DNA of 64,000 nt, from assembly GCF_009923995.1 (NCBI RefSeq), contig NZ_RFSK01000015.1, forward strand, positions 35,794 through 99,793. The letters are read 5' to 3'. Shown here one piece after another: positions 48,151-55,915 of this stretch (the stretch's first letter is position 1; every line of letters begins with the position of its first letter). The notes under the pieces were generated by a model. The model was not told where the DNA came from and did no database searches. It worked only from the letters and a program-made list of their open reading frames with translations. Origin of the DNA: Janthinobacterium sp. (GTDB lineage Bacteria > Pseudomonadota > Gammaproteobacteria > Burkholderiales > Burkholderiaceae_D). Made by a program: the position numbers and the translations under genes.

Positions 48151-48208
48151 TTTTGCCAGCACGCCAGTCGTTGCCAGCGTGTTTCTCCCCCCACTACAAC
48201 TCTCCCCA

Positions 48209-48246
48209 CCTGACAAGCTGCTGCGCGGCGCGCTACGCTGGTCAGG
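48209..48246. repeat. Short 38-base hairpin repeat, copy A
   Basis: CCTGAC (48209) pairs with GTCAGG (48241-48246) and encloses CTGCTGCGCG. It is near-identical to 49836-49873 and shares its left edge with the larger repeats at 11484 and 18401. Confidence 0.65.
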
Positions 48247-48267
48247 TACTGCTTGACGCTAACTTAC

Positions 48268-48334
48268 TTATGCACTCAGCCTCTGCCGCTTTTCCAGCGC
48301 AGCCTTGTTGCCTGCCAATTCTTGCGGCAGATGA
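48268..48334 (-). pseudogene. Remnant of the pckG 3' end
   Basis: 67 bases that decode on the minus strand as the end of PEP carboxykinase ([20 protein letters not shown], stop). They align with the real gene end at 49895, with one synonymous change, one Asp-to-Gly change and an in-frame six-base insertion (two residues). The fragment breaks off at 48334, exactly where the uvrA remnant begins. Confidence 0.88.
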
Positions 48335-48402
48335 CGGAAGACGTGGCCATCAATCCGGCCAGCGTGACGGGTAAATACCTGGGAGCGCTGCTGAAGCAAT
48401 AA
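48335..48402 (+). pseudogene. Remnant of the uvrA 3' end
   Basis: 68 bases matching the last 68 bases of uvrA at about 91 percent, including the stop codon. By my count six substitutions are present, five of them synonymous and one Pro-to-Ala. The fragment is fused directly to the pckG remnant on its left. Confidence 0.88.
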
Positions 48403-48505
48403 ACAACACGTCCCGCCACATCCCCCGGTCCAGAATCTTGCCCGGCGGATTTTTCTATGGGAAACTGTTTTCCCGGCCCTGCGGCCATTTCATCCCGAGG
48501 GCCGT

Positions 48506-49684
48506 TTGTCGATCGCATCATCGCTTGTAACATTGGCGCGCCAAGGCATCGCTCTGGCATTGGCTGGCGCCGCACTGCCCGCATGGGCCTGTTCTTGCCC
48601 GCTAGACGAACCTGGGCAATTCCTGCACCTGGCGCCGGCCAAGGGCAAACGTCCGCCGTCCGTCACCTTGCCCGCCAATGCCCGCGGCATCCTGTTTCTT
48701 CCCGGGCAGTATCCCGATACGCTGGCCAGCGATGAGGACGGCTATTCCATCGTCGCTCCGCCGGTCCCCCTCTCCGCAACGCGCTTCCAACTCCGGGAAC
48801 GCGGCACGGGCCGCAAGCTGACTCCGGTACTGGTGCGGCTGCATGTGGAAAAGCAGATGGGCTCGCAAGATAAGGGCAGCTTTCTGGCCAATACCGGAAT
48901 GCAGCAATGCGCAAAGCAAGAACAGCCGCTCACGCCACTCTGCAGCACTCTGGCATCGTTGACTTGGGACTGGTCGAAACAGGAACAGGACGGCCCCAGC
49001 GACAAGGTGAAGCGATTTGCCCTACAGCATGGTTTACGCGAGGTCAGTGACGAGGTCAATGCAGCCTACGGCCTGTACCGGGTCGAGGCAGGTGAAGGGT
49101 TCAAGCCTGGCAAGGTCTACGATATTGTCTATCGCGACGGCCGACGGCGCCTGACGGCCGAGCTGCGCATGGCAAAAACGCCACTGAATATGGACGGCCA
49201 GACACCGTTCACTGTAGGCGTGGACGGTGCAGCCAGGCGAGAAAAGATCCGCATGGCCCGCGGCGGTAGTTGCGACATGCTGGTGACGCTGGCCAGCCAG
49301 CCATTGCGCCTGGCGCTGCCACCGGCGTACGAGGCCTATCCAGCACTGCTGATGTACTTCATGCAGGAAAAACTGGAGCAGCGGGACCGGCAGCAATTCT
49401 CTGCGGCGGGACGTTTCACGGCATTTCGATATTGGCCCACGGTCTGCACCAAGATCGCTTATGGCAGCAGTTTCCATGGACAGGGACGCGAACTGGCGAT
49501 CGGTGAATGCCAGGCGCCTGCGCCACGCCAGGTCAAGGCCTACGCGGGCGTACTGGAAGTGGAGGACAGCCTGCATGAGACGGCGCCGTTGGCCATTACC
49601 TTTCCCGCAGAAAAGCCTGGGCAATGTCCCAAAATGCTGGACCCGGTCTACCCTATTTATGTCGTGCCGGCCAAGGCCGGCTAG
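48506..49684 (+). CDS. Secreted protein of unknown function, copy B of a tandem pair
   Basis: A 392-residue paralog of the protein at 46913, roughly half identical by eye and the same length. The signal peptide ends LPAWA, then CSCPLDEPGQFLH. Shared blocks are LPANARGILFLP, GRKLTPVLVRLHVEKQMG, GLYRVEAGEGFKPGK and YGSSFHGQGRELAIG. The only fitting start is TTG at 48506, where copy A has ATG; the upstream GAGGGCCG replaces the GAGAGAG site, so translation may be weaker. Otherwise intact with no stops, which argues that the protein is still made. Confidence 0.75.
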   Translation: MSIASSLVTLARQGIALALAGAALPAWACSCPLDEPGQFLHLAPAKGKRPPSVTLPANARGILFLPGQYPDTLASDEDGYSIVAPPVPLSATRFQLRERGTGRKLTPVLVRLHVEKQMGSQDKGSFLANTGMQQCAKQEQPLTPLCSTLASLTWDWSKQEQDGPSDKVKRFALQHGLREVSDEVNAAYGLYRVEAGEGFKPGKVYDIVYRDGRRRLTAELRMAKTPLNMDGQTPFTVGVDGAARREKIRMARGGSCDMLVTLASQPLRLALPPAYEAYPALLMYFMQEKLEQRDRQQFSAAGRFTAFRYWPTVCTKIAYGSSFHGQGRELAIGECQAPAPRQVKAYAGVLEVEDSLHETAPLAITFPAEKPGQCPKMLDPVYPIYVVPAKAG

Positions 49685-49706
49685 ACGCATCGGGCACGCC
49701 ATAAAA

Positions 49707-49749
49707 AAACGGCGCGGATTGCTCATGCAATCCGCGCCGTTTCTCCTTT
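49707..49749. terminator. Bidirectional terminator behind copy B
   Basis: The same perfect 16-base-pair stem and TCAT loop as at 48111 (49707-49722 with 49727-49742), flanked by A and T tracts. It serves copy B and probably pckG from the other side. Confidence 0.9.
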
Positions 49750-49835
49750 TGCTAGCACCCCAGTCATTGCCGGCGTGTCATTTATCGCACGCCAGTCTTT
49801 GCCGGCGTGTTTCTCCCCCCACTACAACTCTCCCA

Positions 49836-49873
49836 CCTGACAAGCTGCTGCGCGATGCGCTACGCTGGTCAGG
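49836..49873. repeat. Short 38-base hairpin repeat, copy B
   Basis: CCTGAC (49836-49841) and GTCAGG (49868-49873) enclose CTGCTGCGCG. Near-identical to 48209-48246. Confidence 0.65.
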
Positions 49874-49894
49874 TGCTGCTTGACGCTAACTTAC

Positions 49895-51766
49895 TTATGC
49901 ACTCAGCCGCTTTTCCAGCGCAGCCTTGTTGTCTGCTAATTCTTGCGGCAGATGATACGCGAGTTTTTCAAACAATTCCGTATGCAATTTCAATTCTTCC
50001 ACCCACGCAGCCTTGTCGATCGAGGTGATGGTGTCGAACTGTTCTTGCGTGAATGGCAAGCCATCCCAGTTCAGGTCGCCATACTGCGGCGTCGTGCCGA
50101 ACAGGTTTTCCACGCCGCCTGCCTTGCCTTCGATGCGGTCCAGCATCCACTTCAGCACGCGCATATTGTCGCCGAAGCCAGGCCAGACGAACTTGCCAGC
50201 CTCGTCCGTACGGAACCAGTTGACGCAGTAGATCTTCGGCAGGGCCGCCGGGTTGACTTTGCCTACCTTGACGCCCATGTCCAGCCAGTGCTGGAAGTAA
50301 TCGCTCATGTTATAGCCGATAAACGGCAACATGGCAAATGGATCGCGGCGCACGACGCCCATCTGGCCCACGGCAGCGGCCGTCGTTTCGGACCCCATTG
50401 TGGCAGCCATGTAGACGCCTTCGACCCAGTTGCGCGCTTCGGTGACGAGCGGCACGGTGGTCGAGCGGCGGCCGCCGAAGATGAAGGCCGAGATCGGCAC
50501 GCCGGCCGGATCGTCCCAAGCCGCGTCGATGACGGGGTTTTGCGTAGCAGCAACAGTGAAGCGCGCGTTCGGATGCGCGGCCTTGGTGCCGGACGCCGGC
50601 GTCCAGTCCTTGCCCTGCCAGTCGATCAGGTGGCTAGGCGCTTCCTTCGTCAAGCCTTCCCACCACACGTCGCCATCGTCCGTCAGGGCCACGTTGGTGA
50701 AGATGGTGTTGTCGCGCATGGAGGCCATGCAGTTGTAATTGGTTTTTTCGTTGGTGCCCGGCGCCACGCCGAAGTAGCCCGCTTCCGGGTTGATGGCGTA
50801 CAAACGGCCGTCGGCACCCGGCTTGATCCAGGCGATATCGTCGCCGATGGTCGTCACTTTCCAGCCGTTAAAACTTGCCGGCGGGATCAACATGGCGAAG
50901 TTGGTCTTGCCGCAGGCCGACGGGAACGCTGCCGCGACGTAATGCTTCTTGCCTTCCGGCGATTCCACGCCGAGGATCAGCATGTGTTCGGCCAGCCAGC
51001 CCGGGTTGTTGTCGGCCGCTTGCGCTTCCTGGTAGCCCATGTTCGAGGCGATGCGCAGGGCGAAGCACTTCTTGCCCAGCAAGGCGTTGCCGCCGTAGCC
51101 GGAACCGAAGGACCAGATTTCGCGCGTTTCCGGGAAATGCACGATGTACTTGGTGCTGTTGCACGGCCATTTCACGTCGGCCTGGCCGGCGGCCAGCGGC
51201 GCGCCCACGCTGTGCACGCACGGCACGAAGTCGCCATCGGTGCCCAGCACGTCATAGACGGCGCGGCCCATGCGGGTCATGATCTTCATGTTGACGGCGA
51301 CATACGGCGAATCGGACAGTTCCACGCCGATGTGCGCGATCGGCGAGCCCAGCGGGCCCATCGAGAAGGGCACGACGTACATGGTGCGGCCGCGCATGCA
51401 GCCGTCGAACAGGCCGTTCAGGGTGTGGCGCATTTCGCCCGGGTCGGTCCAGTTGTTCGTCGGGCCGGCCGCTTCTTTCGTTGCCGAGCAGATATACGTG
51501 CGGTCTTCGACGCGGGCCACGTCGCTCGGGTCGGAGCAGGCCAGGTAGGAATTCGGGCGCTTTTCCGCGTTGAGCTTTTTCATGGTGCCGCTGGCAACCA
51601 TCTCCGCGCACAGGCGCTCGTACTCTTCCTGCGAGCCGTCGCACCAGTAGATGCGGTCCGGCTTGGTCAGCGCGGCAATGTCGGCCACCCAGTTGATCAG
51701 TTTCTGTTGTTTAATATAAGCTGGGACGTTGAGTGCGGCGACGCCACCCATGACGGGCTGATTCAT
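49895..51766 (-). CDS. pckG: Phosphoenolpyruvate carboxykinase (GTP)
   Basis: A 623-residue enzyme converting oxaloacetate plus GTP to phosphoenolpyruvate at the entry to gluconeogenesis. Signatures: the PEPCK P-loop [14 protein letters not shown], the Mn-site region [46 protein letters not shown] in part, and RWxxGVY-like NWVEGVYM. The start at 51766 (MNQPVMGG) has an ideal GGAGG site; the upstream frame is non-homologous. It fits a cell growing on the organic acids imported by the dct module. The last 67 bases are duplicated at 48268. Confidence 0.97.
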   Translation of the reverse strand: MNQPVMGGVAALNVPAYIKQQKLINWVADIAALTKPDRIYWCDGSQEEYERLCAEMVASGTMKKLNAEKRPNSYLACSDPSDVARVEDRTYICSATKEAAGPTNNWTDPGEMRHTLNGLFDGCMRGRTMYVVPFSMGPLGSPIAHIGVELSDSPYVAVNMKIMTRMGRAVYDVLGTDGDFVPCVHSVGAPLAAGQADVKWPCNSTKYIVHFPETREIWSFGSGYGGNALLGKKCFALRIASNMGYQEAQAADNNPGWLAEHMLILGVESPEGKKHYVAAAFPSACGKTNFAMLIPPASFNGWKVTTIGDDIAWIKPGADGRLYAINPEAGYFGVAPGTNEKTNYNCMASMRDNTIFTNVALTDDGDVWWEGLTKEAPSHLIDWQGKDWTPASGTKAAHPNARFTVAATQNPVIDAAWDDPAGVPISAFIFGGRRSTTVPLVTEARNWVEGVYMAATMGSETTAAAVGQMGVVRRDPFAMLPFIGYNMSDYFQHWLDMGVKVGKVNPAALPKIYCVNWFRTDEAGKFVWPGFGDNMRVLKWMLDRIEGKAGGVENLFGTTPQYGDLNWDGLPFTQEQFDTITSIDKAAWVEELKLHTELFEKLAYHLPQELADNKAALEKRLSA

Positions 51767-52133
51767 ATTACCTCCAATACCAATAAAAGAAATTCTGGTC
51801 GTTCCGGCAAGACAGGCAGCATCGTTGAGAGGTGGCTGCGGTCCACGGCCAGCGGCAATCATCACGCTGGCAGGACTCTGGTGTCGTGTCCGCCGCGGCG
51901 TTCGCGCCGGCGGCATTTCATCTGGAGCATGCTCCCAGGTTGCAGGAACAGTGTGCGCTTTATTTGCACTTCGTTCAGCAGGAAGTGTCAAAAGTGCCGG
52001 CGATTGTACACCCGCAAAACAGCTATTCTCGCAAAAATGTAGGAGAATAGCTTGACTAATGTAGTAGGCTATTCAGCATTTGCCGTATCCTGTTATTTCC
52101 CTACCAAATCTTCATTAAAATCGGCCATCTACC
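51767..52133. other. pckG / hydroxyacid dehydrogenase divergent control region
   Basis: 367 bases without a gene. The right half contains the dyad at 52021 and AT-rich promoter-like sequence. The left half is GC-rich and shows nothing I recognise. Confidence 0.6.
52021..52074. promoter_or_regulatory. Perfect dyad with three CTATTC half-sites
   Basis: AGCTATTCTC (52021-52030) is the exact reverse complement of 52043-52052, with a 12-base spacer. A third CTATTC half-site follows at 52069-52074. There is no T-tract, so it is more like a regulator-binding site than a terminator. It overlaps a TTGACT -35-like hexamer (52052-52057) and lies about 60-113 bases upstream of the dehydrogenase. Confidence 0.5.
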
Positions 52134-53147
52134 ATGAAAATTGCCATACTCGATGATTACCAGGATGCCGTGCGCAACCTCGACTGTTTCACATTGCTCG
52201 ATGGACATGAGGTCAAAGTGTTCAGCAATACGGCGCGGGGCCTGGGCCAGCTGGCCATCCGCCTGGCGCCGTTCGACGCACTGGTGCTGATCCGCGAACG
52301 CAGCAGCTTTAACCGGGCGTTGCTGTCGAAATTGCCAAATCTGAAACTTCTTTCGCAGACAGGCAAGGTCAGCGGGCACATCGACGTGGCGGCCGCCACG
52401 GAACTGGGCATCGCCATCGCGGAAGGCGTCGGCTCGCCGACGGCACCGGCCGAGCTGACATGGGCGCTGATCATGGCGGCGCAGCGCAAGATCGTGCCGT
52501 ATGCGCAACATTTACAGGAAGGGCTGTGGCAGACGTCGTCGCTGGAGCCGGCCCGCAACACCTTGGGCACGGTGTTGAAAGGGCGCACCCTGGCGATCTG
52601 GGGCTATGGCAAGATCGGCCAATTGATCGCCGGCTACGGCCGCGCCTTCGGCATGAACATCCTCGTGTGGGGCAGCGAAGCGAGCCGCGCGGCGGCCGTG
52701 GCGGCCGGCGACACGGCGGCGGCATCGCGCGTAGCGTTCTTCGAGCAGGCAGATGTGCTGAGCCTGCACCTGCGCCTGTCCGACAAGACACGGGGCCTGG
52801 TGACGGCCGAGGACCTGGCGCGCATGCGGCCGGGCGCCCTGTTCGTCAACACCAGCCGCGCCGAACTGGTGCAGGAAGGGGCGCTGGAAGCGGCGCTGCA
52901 GGCGGGGCGTCCGGGCGCGGCCGCGCTGGACGTGTTCATGGAGGAACCGTTGCCGCCCACCTCGCCGCTGTTGCTGTTGCCGAACGTGCTGGCCACGCCA
53001 CACCTGGGCTACGTCGAGCGTGACAGCTATGAACTGTATTTCCGCTACGCCCTGCAAAACATCGTCGATTTCGAGCGGGGGCAATGCACGCGCCTGCTCA
53101 ATCCCGAGGTGCTGGCGCATGCGCGGCAAGGCGCTCAGGAGCGCTGA
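52134..53147 (+). CDS. D-isomer-specific 2-hydroxyacid dehydrogenase
   Basis: A 337-residue NAD(P)-dependent oxidoreductase of the D-2-hydroxyacid family (phosphoglycerate/hydroxypyruvate/formate dehydrogenase fold). The Rossmann motif is WGYGKIGQLIAGYG. Catalytic residues are Arg in VNTSRAELV, Glu in LDVFMEEPL and His in TPHLGY. The N-terminal part (MKIAILDDYQDAV) resembles the YoaD/SerA-like group with LDDYQ. The specific substrate is not determinable. It is divergent from pckG and overlaps the next gene (minus) by 13 bases. Confidence 0.9.
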   Translation: MKIAILDDYQDAVRNLDCFTLLDGHEVKVFSNTARGLGQLAIRLAPFDALVLIRERSSFNRALLSKLPNLKLLSQTGKVSGHIDVAAATELGIAIAEGVGSPTAPAELTWALIMAAQRKIVPYAQHLQEGLWQTSSLEPARNTLGTVLKGRTLAIWGYGKIGQLIAGYGRAFGMNILVWGSEASRAAAVAAGDTAAASRVAFFEQADVLSLHLRLSDKTRGLVTAEDLARMRPGALFVNTSRAELVQEGALEAALQAGRPGAAALDVFMEEPLPPTSPLLLLPNVLATPHLGYVERDSYELYFRYALQNIVDFERGQCTRLLNPEVLAHARQGAQER

Positions 53148-53908
53148 AAGCCCTTGATCAGGTCGGGTTCGCCCGTGATGCGGATGGCGGGCGCGGGCAG
53201 CACGTGCCGGCCGCGCCACAGGCCGGCCCAGCCGGGCGGCCAGGCGATGGCGGGCCCGCCGTACGGCGCCACGCCGGCGCGCACGGCGACCACGGGCACG
53301 GGCGGCATGTCGGGCAAGGGTTCGCCCTCGTTGCCCTGCATGTCCAGGCTGTACATATAGTCGGGCAGCAGCGCATCGCAGACGCGGCCAAACCACTCGG
53401 TGTGGTCGTCGTCGCGCCCCAGCGCCTGCGCCAGCCCCTGCGGGTCGAAACGGGCCAGCGCGTCGATCAGCTCGCCGGTGGAAGCGCCGGGCGAGTCGCC
53501 CCAGCCCATCACGGGATTGACGTTGTAGTCGGCGCCCGAGCCATACCAGCCTTCGCGCCAGGGCCGCTGCATCCAGTCGCGCGGCCCCGTGAACAGATGC
53601 CAGCGCCAGTGCAGGCCCGACGGTTTCGGCCAGGAATACAGATACAGCTTTTGGTAGCCCGCCTGGTGCAGTTCGCGCACCATGGCCATCAGGCGCGCGT
53701 GCGGCATGCGGTCGGGCGGCGCGCGGCGAAACAGGATCGCCTCGCCATCGGCGAACTGCACGTCGTCCGTGGACAGGTTCAGGTCCAGGGTGCGCGCCTC
53801 GCTGCCGAAACGGGCCGCGATCCAGCCCGTCAGCAGATTGACGGACGTGATCACCCCGTAACCGCGGTGGCGGTGAAAAATGACGGTGCCGGGAGCGAGC
53901 GCTTTCAT
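53135..53908 (-). CDS. Unknown protein, tryptophan- and proline-rich
   Basis: A 257-residue protein starting MKALAPGTVIFHRHRGYGVI, a short beta segment like the CarD/UvrD-type or SH3-like domains that begin with G..V.H..HGxG. The centre is rich in aromatic residues (SWPKPSGLHWRWHLFTGPRDW, MQRPWREGWYGSGADYNVNP, shown in pieces) and has no transmembrane helix or signal. I do not recognise a family. The start at 53908 is preferred over 54016. It shares a 155-base divergent region with the asparaginase-like gene. Confidence 0.72.
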   Translation of the reverse strand: MKALAPGTVIFHRHRGYGVITSVNLLTGWIAARFGSEARTLDLNLSTDDVQFADGEAILFRRAPPDRMPHARLMAMVRELHQAGYQKLYLYSWPKPSGLHWRWHLFTGPRDWMQRPWREGWYGSGADYNVNPVMGWGDSPGASTGELIDALARFDPQGLAQALGRDDDHTEWFGRVCDALLPDYMYSLDMQGNEGEPLPDMPPVPVVAVRAGVAPYGGPAIAWPPGWAGLWRGRHVLPAPAIRITGEPDLIKGFQRS

Positions 53909-54063
53909 ACGGGAATGTCGGGCCGGTGGGCGAACAAAGAAACTAGTGTACTCACAGATGGCAGAATTTTCCAGACGCGGATCGCATCGGGTCCGCCATT
54001 CACGCAATTGTGCCAATCCACGATATCATGCCCGTCATTCTCCACTGACATCGTGACCACATC

Positions 54064-54549
54064 ATGACTTTGCGCATACTCGCCACCGGCGGCACCTTCG
54101 ACAAACACTACAACGAATTGAACGGCACCCTGGGCTTTTCCGACAGTCATTTGCCGGCCGCCATCGCCCGTGCACGCATGACGGCACCCGTGGCGCTGGA
54201 GCAATTGCCGCTGCTCGACTCGCTCGACATGCAGGACGGCGACCGCCAGCGCGTGCTGGCCTCGTGCCGCGCGGCGCAGGAAAAAGCCATCGTCATCATC
54301 CACGGCACCGACACCATGCGCGAAACGGCGCAAGTGCTGGGCGCGGCCAACCTGCAGCAGACGGTGATCCTGACGGGCGCCATGATCCCCTACGAAATCG
54401 ACAATTCCGACGCCCTGTTCAACCTGGGCTTCGCCTGCGGCGTGGCGCAAACCTTGCCGGCCGGCGTGTACGTGGCCATGAATGGCCAGATCTTTGCCTG
54501 GGACAATGTGCAGAAGAACCGCGCCGCCGGCGTATTCCAGCCGCTGTAA
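54064..54549 (+). CDS. Short asparaginase-like protein (N-terminal domain only)
   Basis: A 161-residue protein carrying the asparaginase N-terminal domain signatures: ILATGGTFDKHY with the nucleophilic Thr, and VIIHGTDTMRETA with the second Thr-Asp-Lys-like site. Also present is the core VILTGAMIPYEIDNSDALFNLG. Classical L-asparaginases have about 330 residues with a second domain; this one stops at the domain boundary without a frameshift trace. Short forms of this kind are known as a separate group, so it may be a complete protein. Activity on asparagine is uncertain. Confidence 0.82.
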   Translation: MTLRILATGGTFDKHYNELNGTLGFSDSHLPAAIARARMTAPVALEQLPLLDSLDMQDGDRQRVLASCRAAQEKAIVIIHGTDTMRETAQVLGAANLQQTVILTGAMIPYEIDNSDALFNLGFACGVAQTLPAGVYVAMNGQIFAWDNVQKNRAAGVFQPL

Positions 54550-54761
54550 AGGCCGTCAGAATGCAATTGCGCTGCGGCAATGTCGCAGCGCTACAACAGA
54601 AGAGCGCGGCAATATTTATAGAAAGATCAAGAATCCGGCGCTTAATTTCCATGTGGAAATTATAAAAGTAAAAAAACAATATATTTGTTCATAATTGCAA
54701 TTTTTTCCTGCGCTTCAATGCTATATTTGACTCATCGACCAACCCCACCTGGGATTCCATC

Positions 54762-55439
54762 ATGACCATGCGCAAACCGGCTGTACCACTGTTCCAACTG
54801 GGCGCCATTGCCGCCGCGTTTGCCCTGAGCGGCGCTGCCCACGCAACGACCGACCTGACAAATGAATACACGGTCACGGCCACGACCACCGCTGCCGGCG
54901 CGAATACGTGGACCTTCGATTACAGCGTCCTGAACAATAATCAGGGCATCGGCGGCCAGACCGGCCTCGACGGCTTCACGATTTTCGTTCCCGTGTCCGC
55001 TACCCTGGTCGCCTCCACCGCGCCCGCCCCCTTCAACGGAGCACCCGGCTTCTGGTCGCAAGGCAGCAGCAGCCAGCTGGACCTGGGCGGCAACGGCTCG
55101 CAAAACCTGGTCGCGCCCGCAGGCTATGCCGCCTACACCTGGTGGGGCCAGAACACGCAATCCGTGTACACCCCGGGTTCGACCGCCAACTTCAGCATTA
55201 CCTTGAGCAATGTTGCCGTCGGTAGCAATACGGTCGGTGTCAGCACCTACTTCGGCTACGGCGCCGCTACTGCCCAATCTGCCAGCAACCAGTATGGCAA
55301 TTACTCTACCTTTACCGGTACTTTCGCTTCACCGGTGGCCGCAGTGCCTGAACCGGAAACATACGCCATGCTGCTGGCCGGCCTCGGCCTGGTCGGCTTC
55401 ATGGCCCGCCGCAGAAAGTCAGGCAAGCACGCCGCCTGA
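54762..55439 (+). CDS. PEP-CTERM sorting-signal exported protein
   Basis: A 225-residue exported protein with a signal peptide (about 1-29, SGAAHA). A threonine/asparagine-rich beta-type body of about 165 residues follows. The C-terminal PEP-CTERM signal is VPEPETYAMLLAGLGLVGFMARRRK: PEP motif, transmembrane helix, arginine cluster. Such proteins are handled by the exosortase EpsH/XrtA system and end up in the extracellular matrix or surface. No exosortase gene is in this window. The start could also be the ATG at 54768. Confidence 0.9.
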   Translation: MTMRKPAVPLFQLGAIAAAFALSGAAHATTDLTNEYTVTATTTAAGANTWTFDYSVLNNNQGIGGQTGLDGFTIFVPVSATLVASTAPAPFNGAPGFWSQGSSSQLDLGGNGSQNLVAPAGYAAYTWWGQNTQSVYTPGSTANFSITLSNVAVGSNTVGVSTYFGYGAATAQSASNQYGNYSTFTGTFASPVAAVPEPETYAMLLAGLGLVGFMARRRKSGKHAA

Positions 55440-55462
55440 TTTCCACTCTGTAGCACCTCGAC

Positions 55463-55489
55463 AAGCCCGCGTTCAGCGGGCTTTTTTTT
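55463..55489 (+). terminator. Terminator of the PEP-CTERM gene
   Basis: An 8-base-pair stem (55463-55470 with 55476-55483) is followed by a run of T residues. Confidence 0.88.
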
Positions 55490-55915
55490 ACATTTTTTTA
55501 CGTCGCACAAATTCTGCACGGCCACTCTTTGCGGCAAATTATTATTGGTAAAACATGAAATTGCCAACATAATAATTTTATGTTGTAAAAAAACACCAGT
55601 AATCATTTTTAAAAACGATGATTTTTAGAAATTAAAAATCGTCATTTGACAATTAAAATAAATATTCTTCAGTATCTTCAATTTATTGCCAAATACGACA
55701 CGGTTGTCGTCCATTTTTTCTTGCTGAGACGACATAATGTTTGCCTCGACAAGTAAAAAGTGCATTTATAACAATATTGCGCTAAGTAGTCTTCCACCTC
55801 CCCCAGACGTGGTCCCGCCTACCGTACACAGCTCCGCACGTCATTTATCCGATGGCGATGCTGATGCTCGTGTACCGCTTGTCGTTATTAAAACTACTAC
55901 GGAGTAATTGTTACA
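55490..55915. other. AT-rich leader of the TonB receptor gene
   Basis: About 425 bases of markedly AT-rich DNA with no open reading frame of note. It contains three perfect dyads: CAACATA/TATGTTG (55565-55585), an 8-base-arm hairpin at 55620-55640, and GTCATTTGAC (55641-55650). A perfect TTGACA -35 hexamer is at 55646-55651. The -10 element is not clear. Confidence 0.65.

Larger units (their letters stand above)
48092..48505. other. Gene-free junction between the two tandem copies
   Basis: 414 bases containing, in order, a terminator hairpin, a short spacer, the 38-base hairpin repeat, a remnant of the pckG 3' end (minus), a remnant of the uvrA 3' end (plus), a decayed uvrA terminator and the leader of copy B. 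Confidence 0.85.

Noticed and set aside
48506..49684. Copy B as a pseudogene because it lacks an ATG
   Set aside because: The frame is intact over 392 codons, keeps all conserved blocks and the signal peptide, and a TTG start fits.
46740..49960. Insertion sequence or integron as cause of the duplication
   Set aside because: No transposase, integrase, terminal inverted repeats or target-site duplication is visible; the breakpoints lie inside gene ends and fit homologous or illegitimate recombination.
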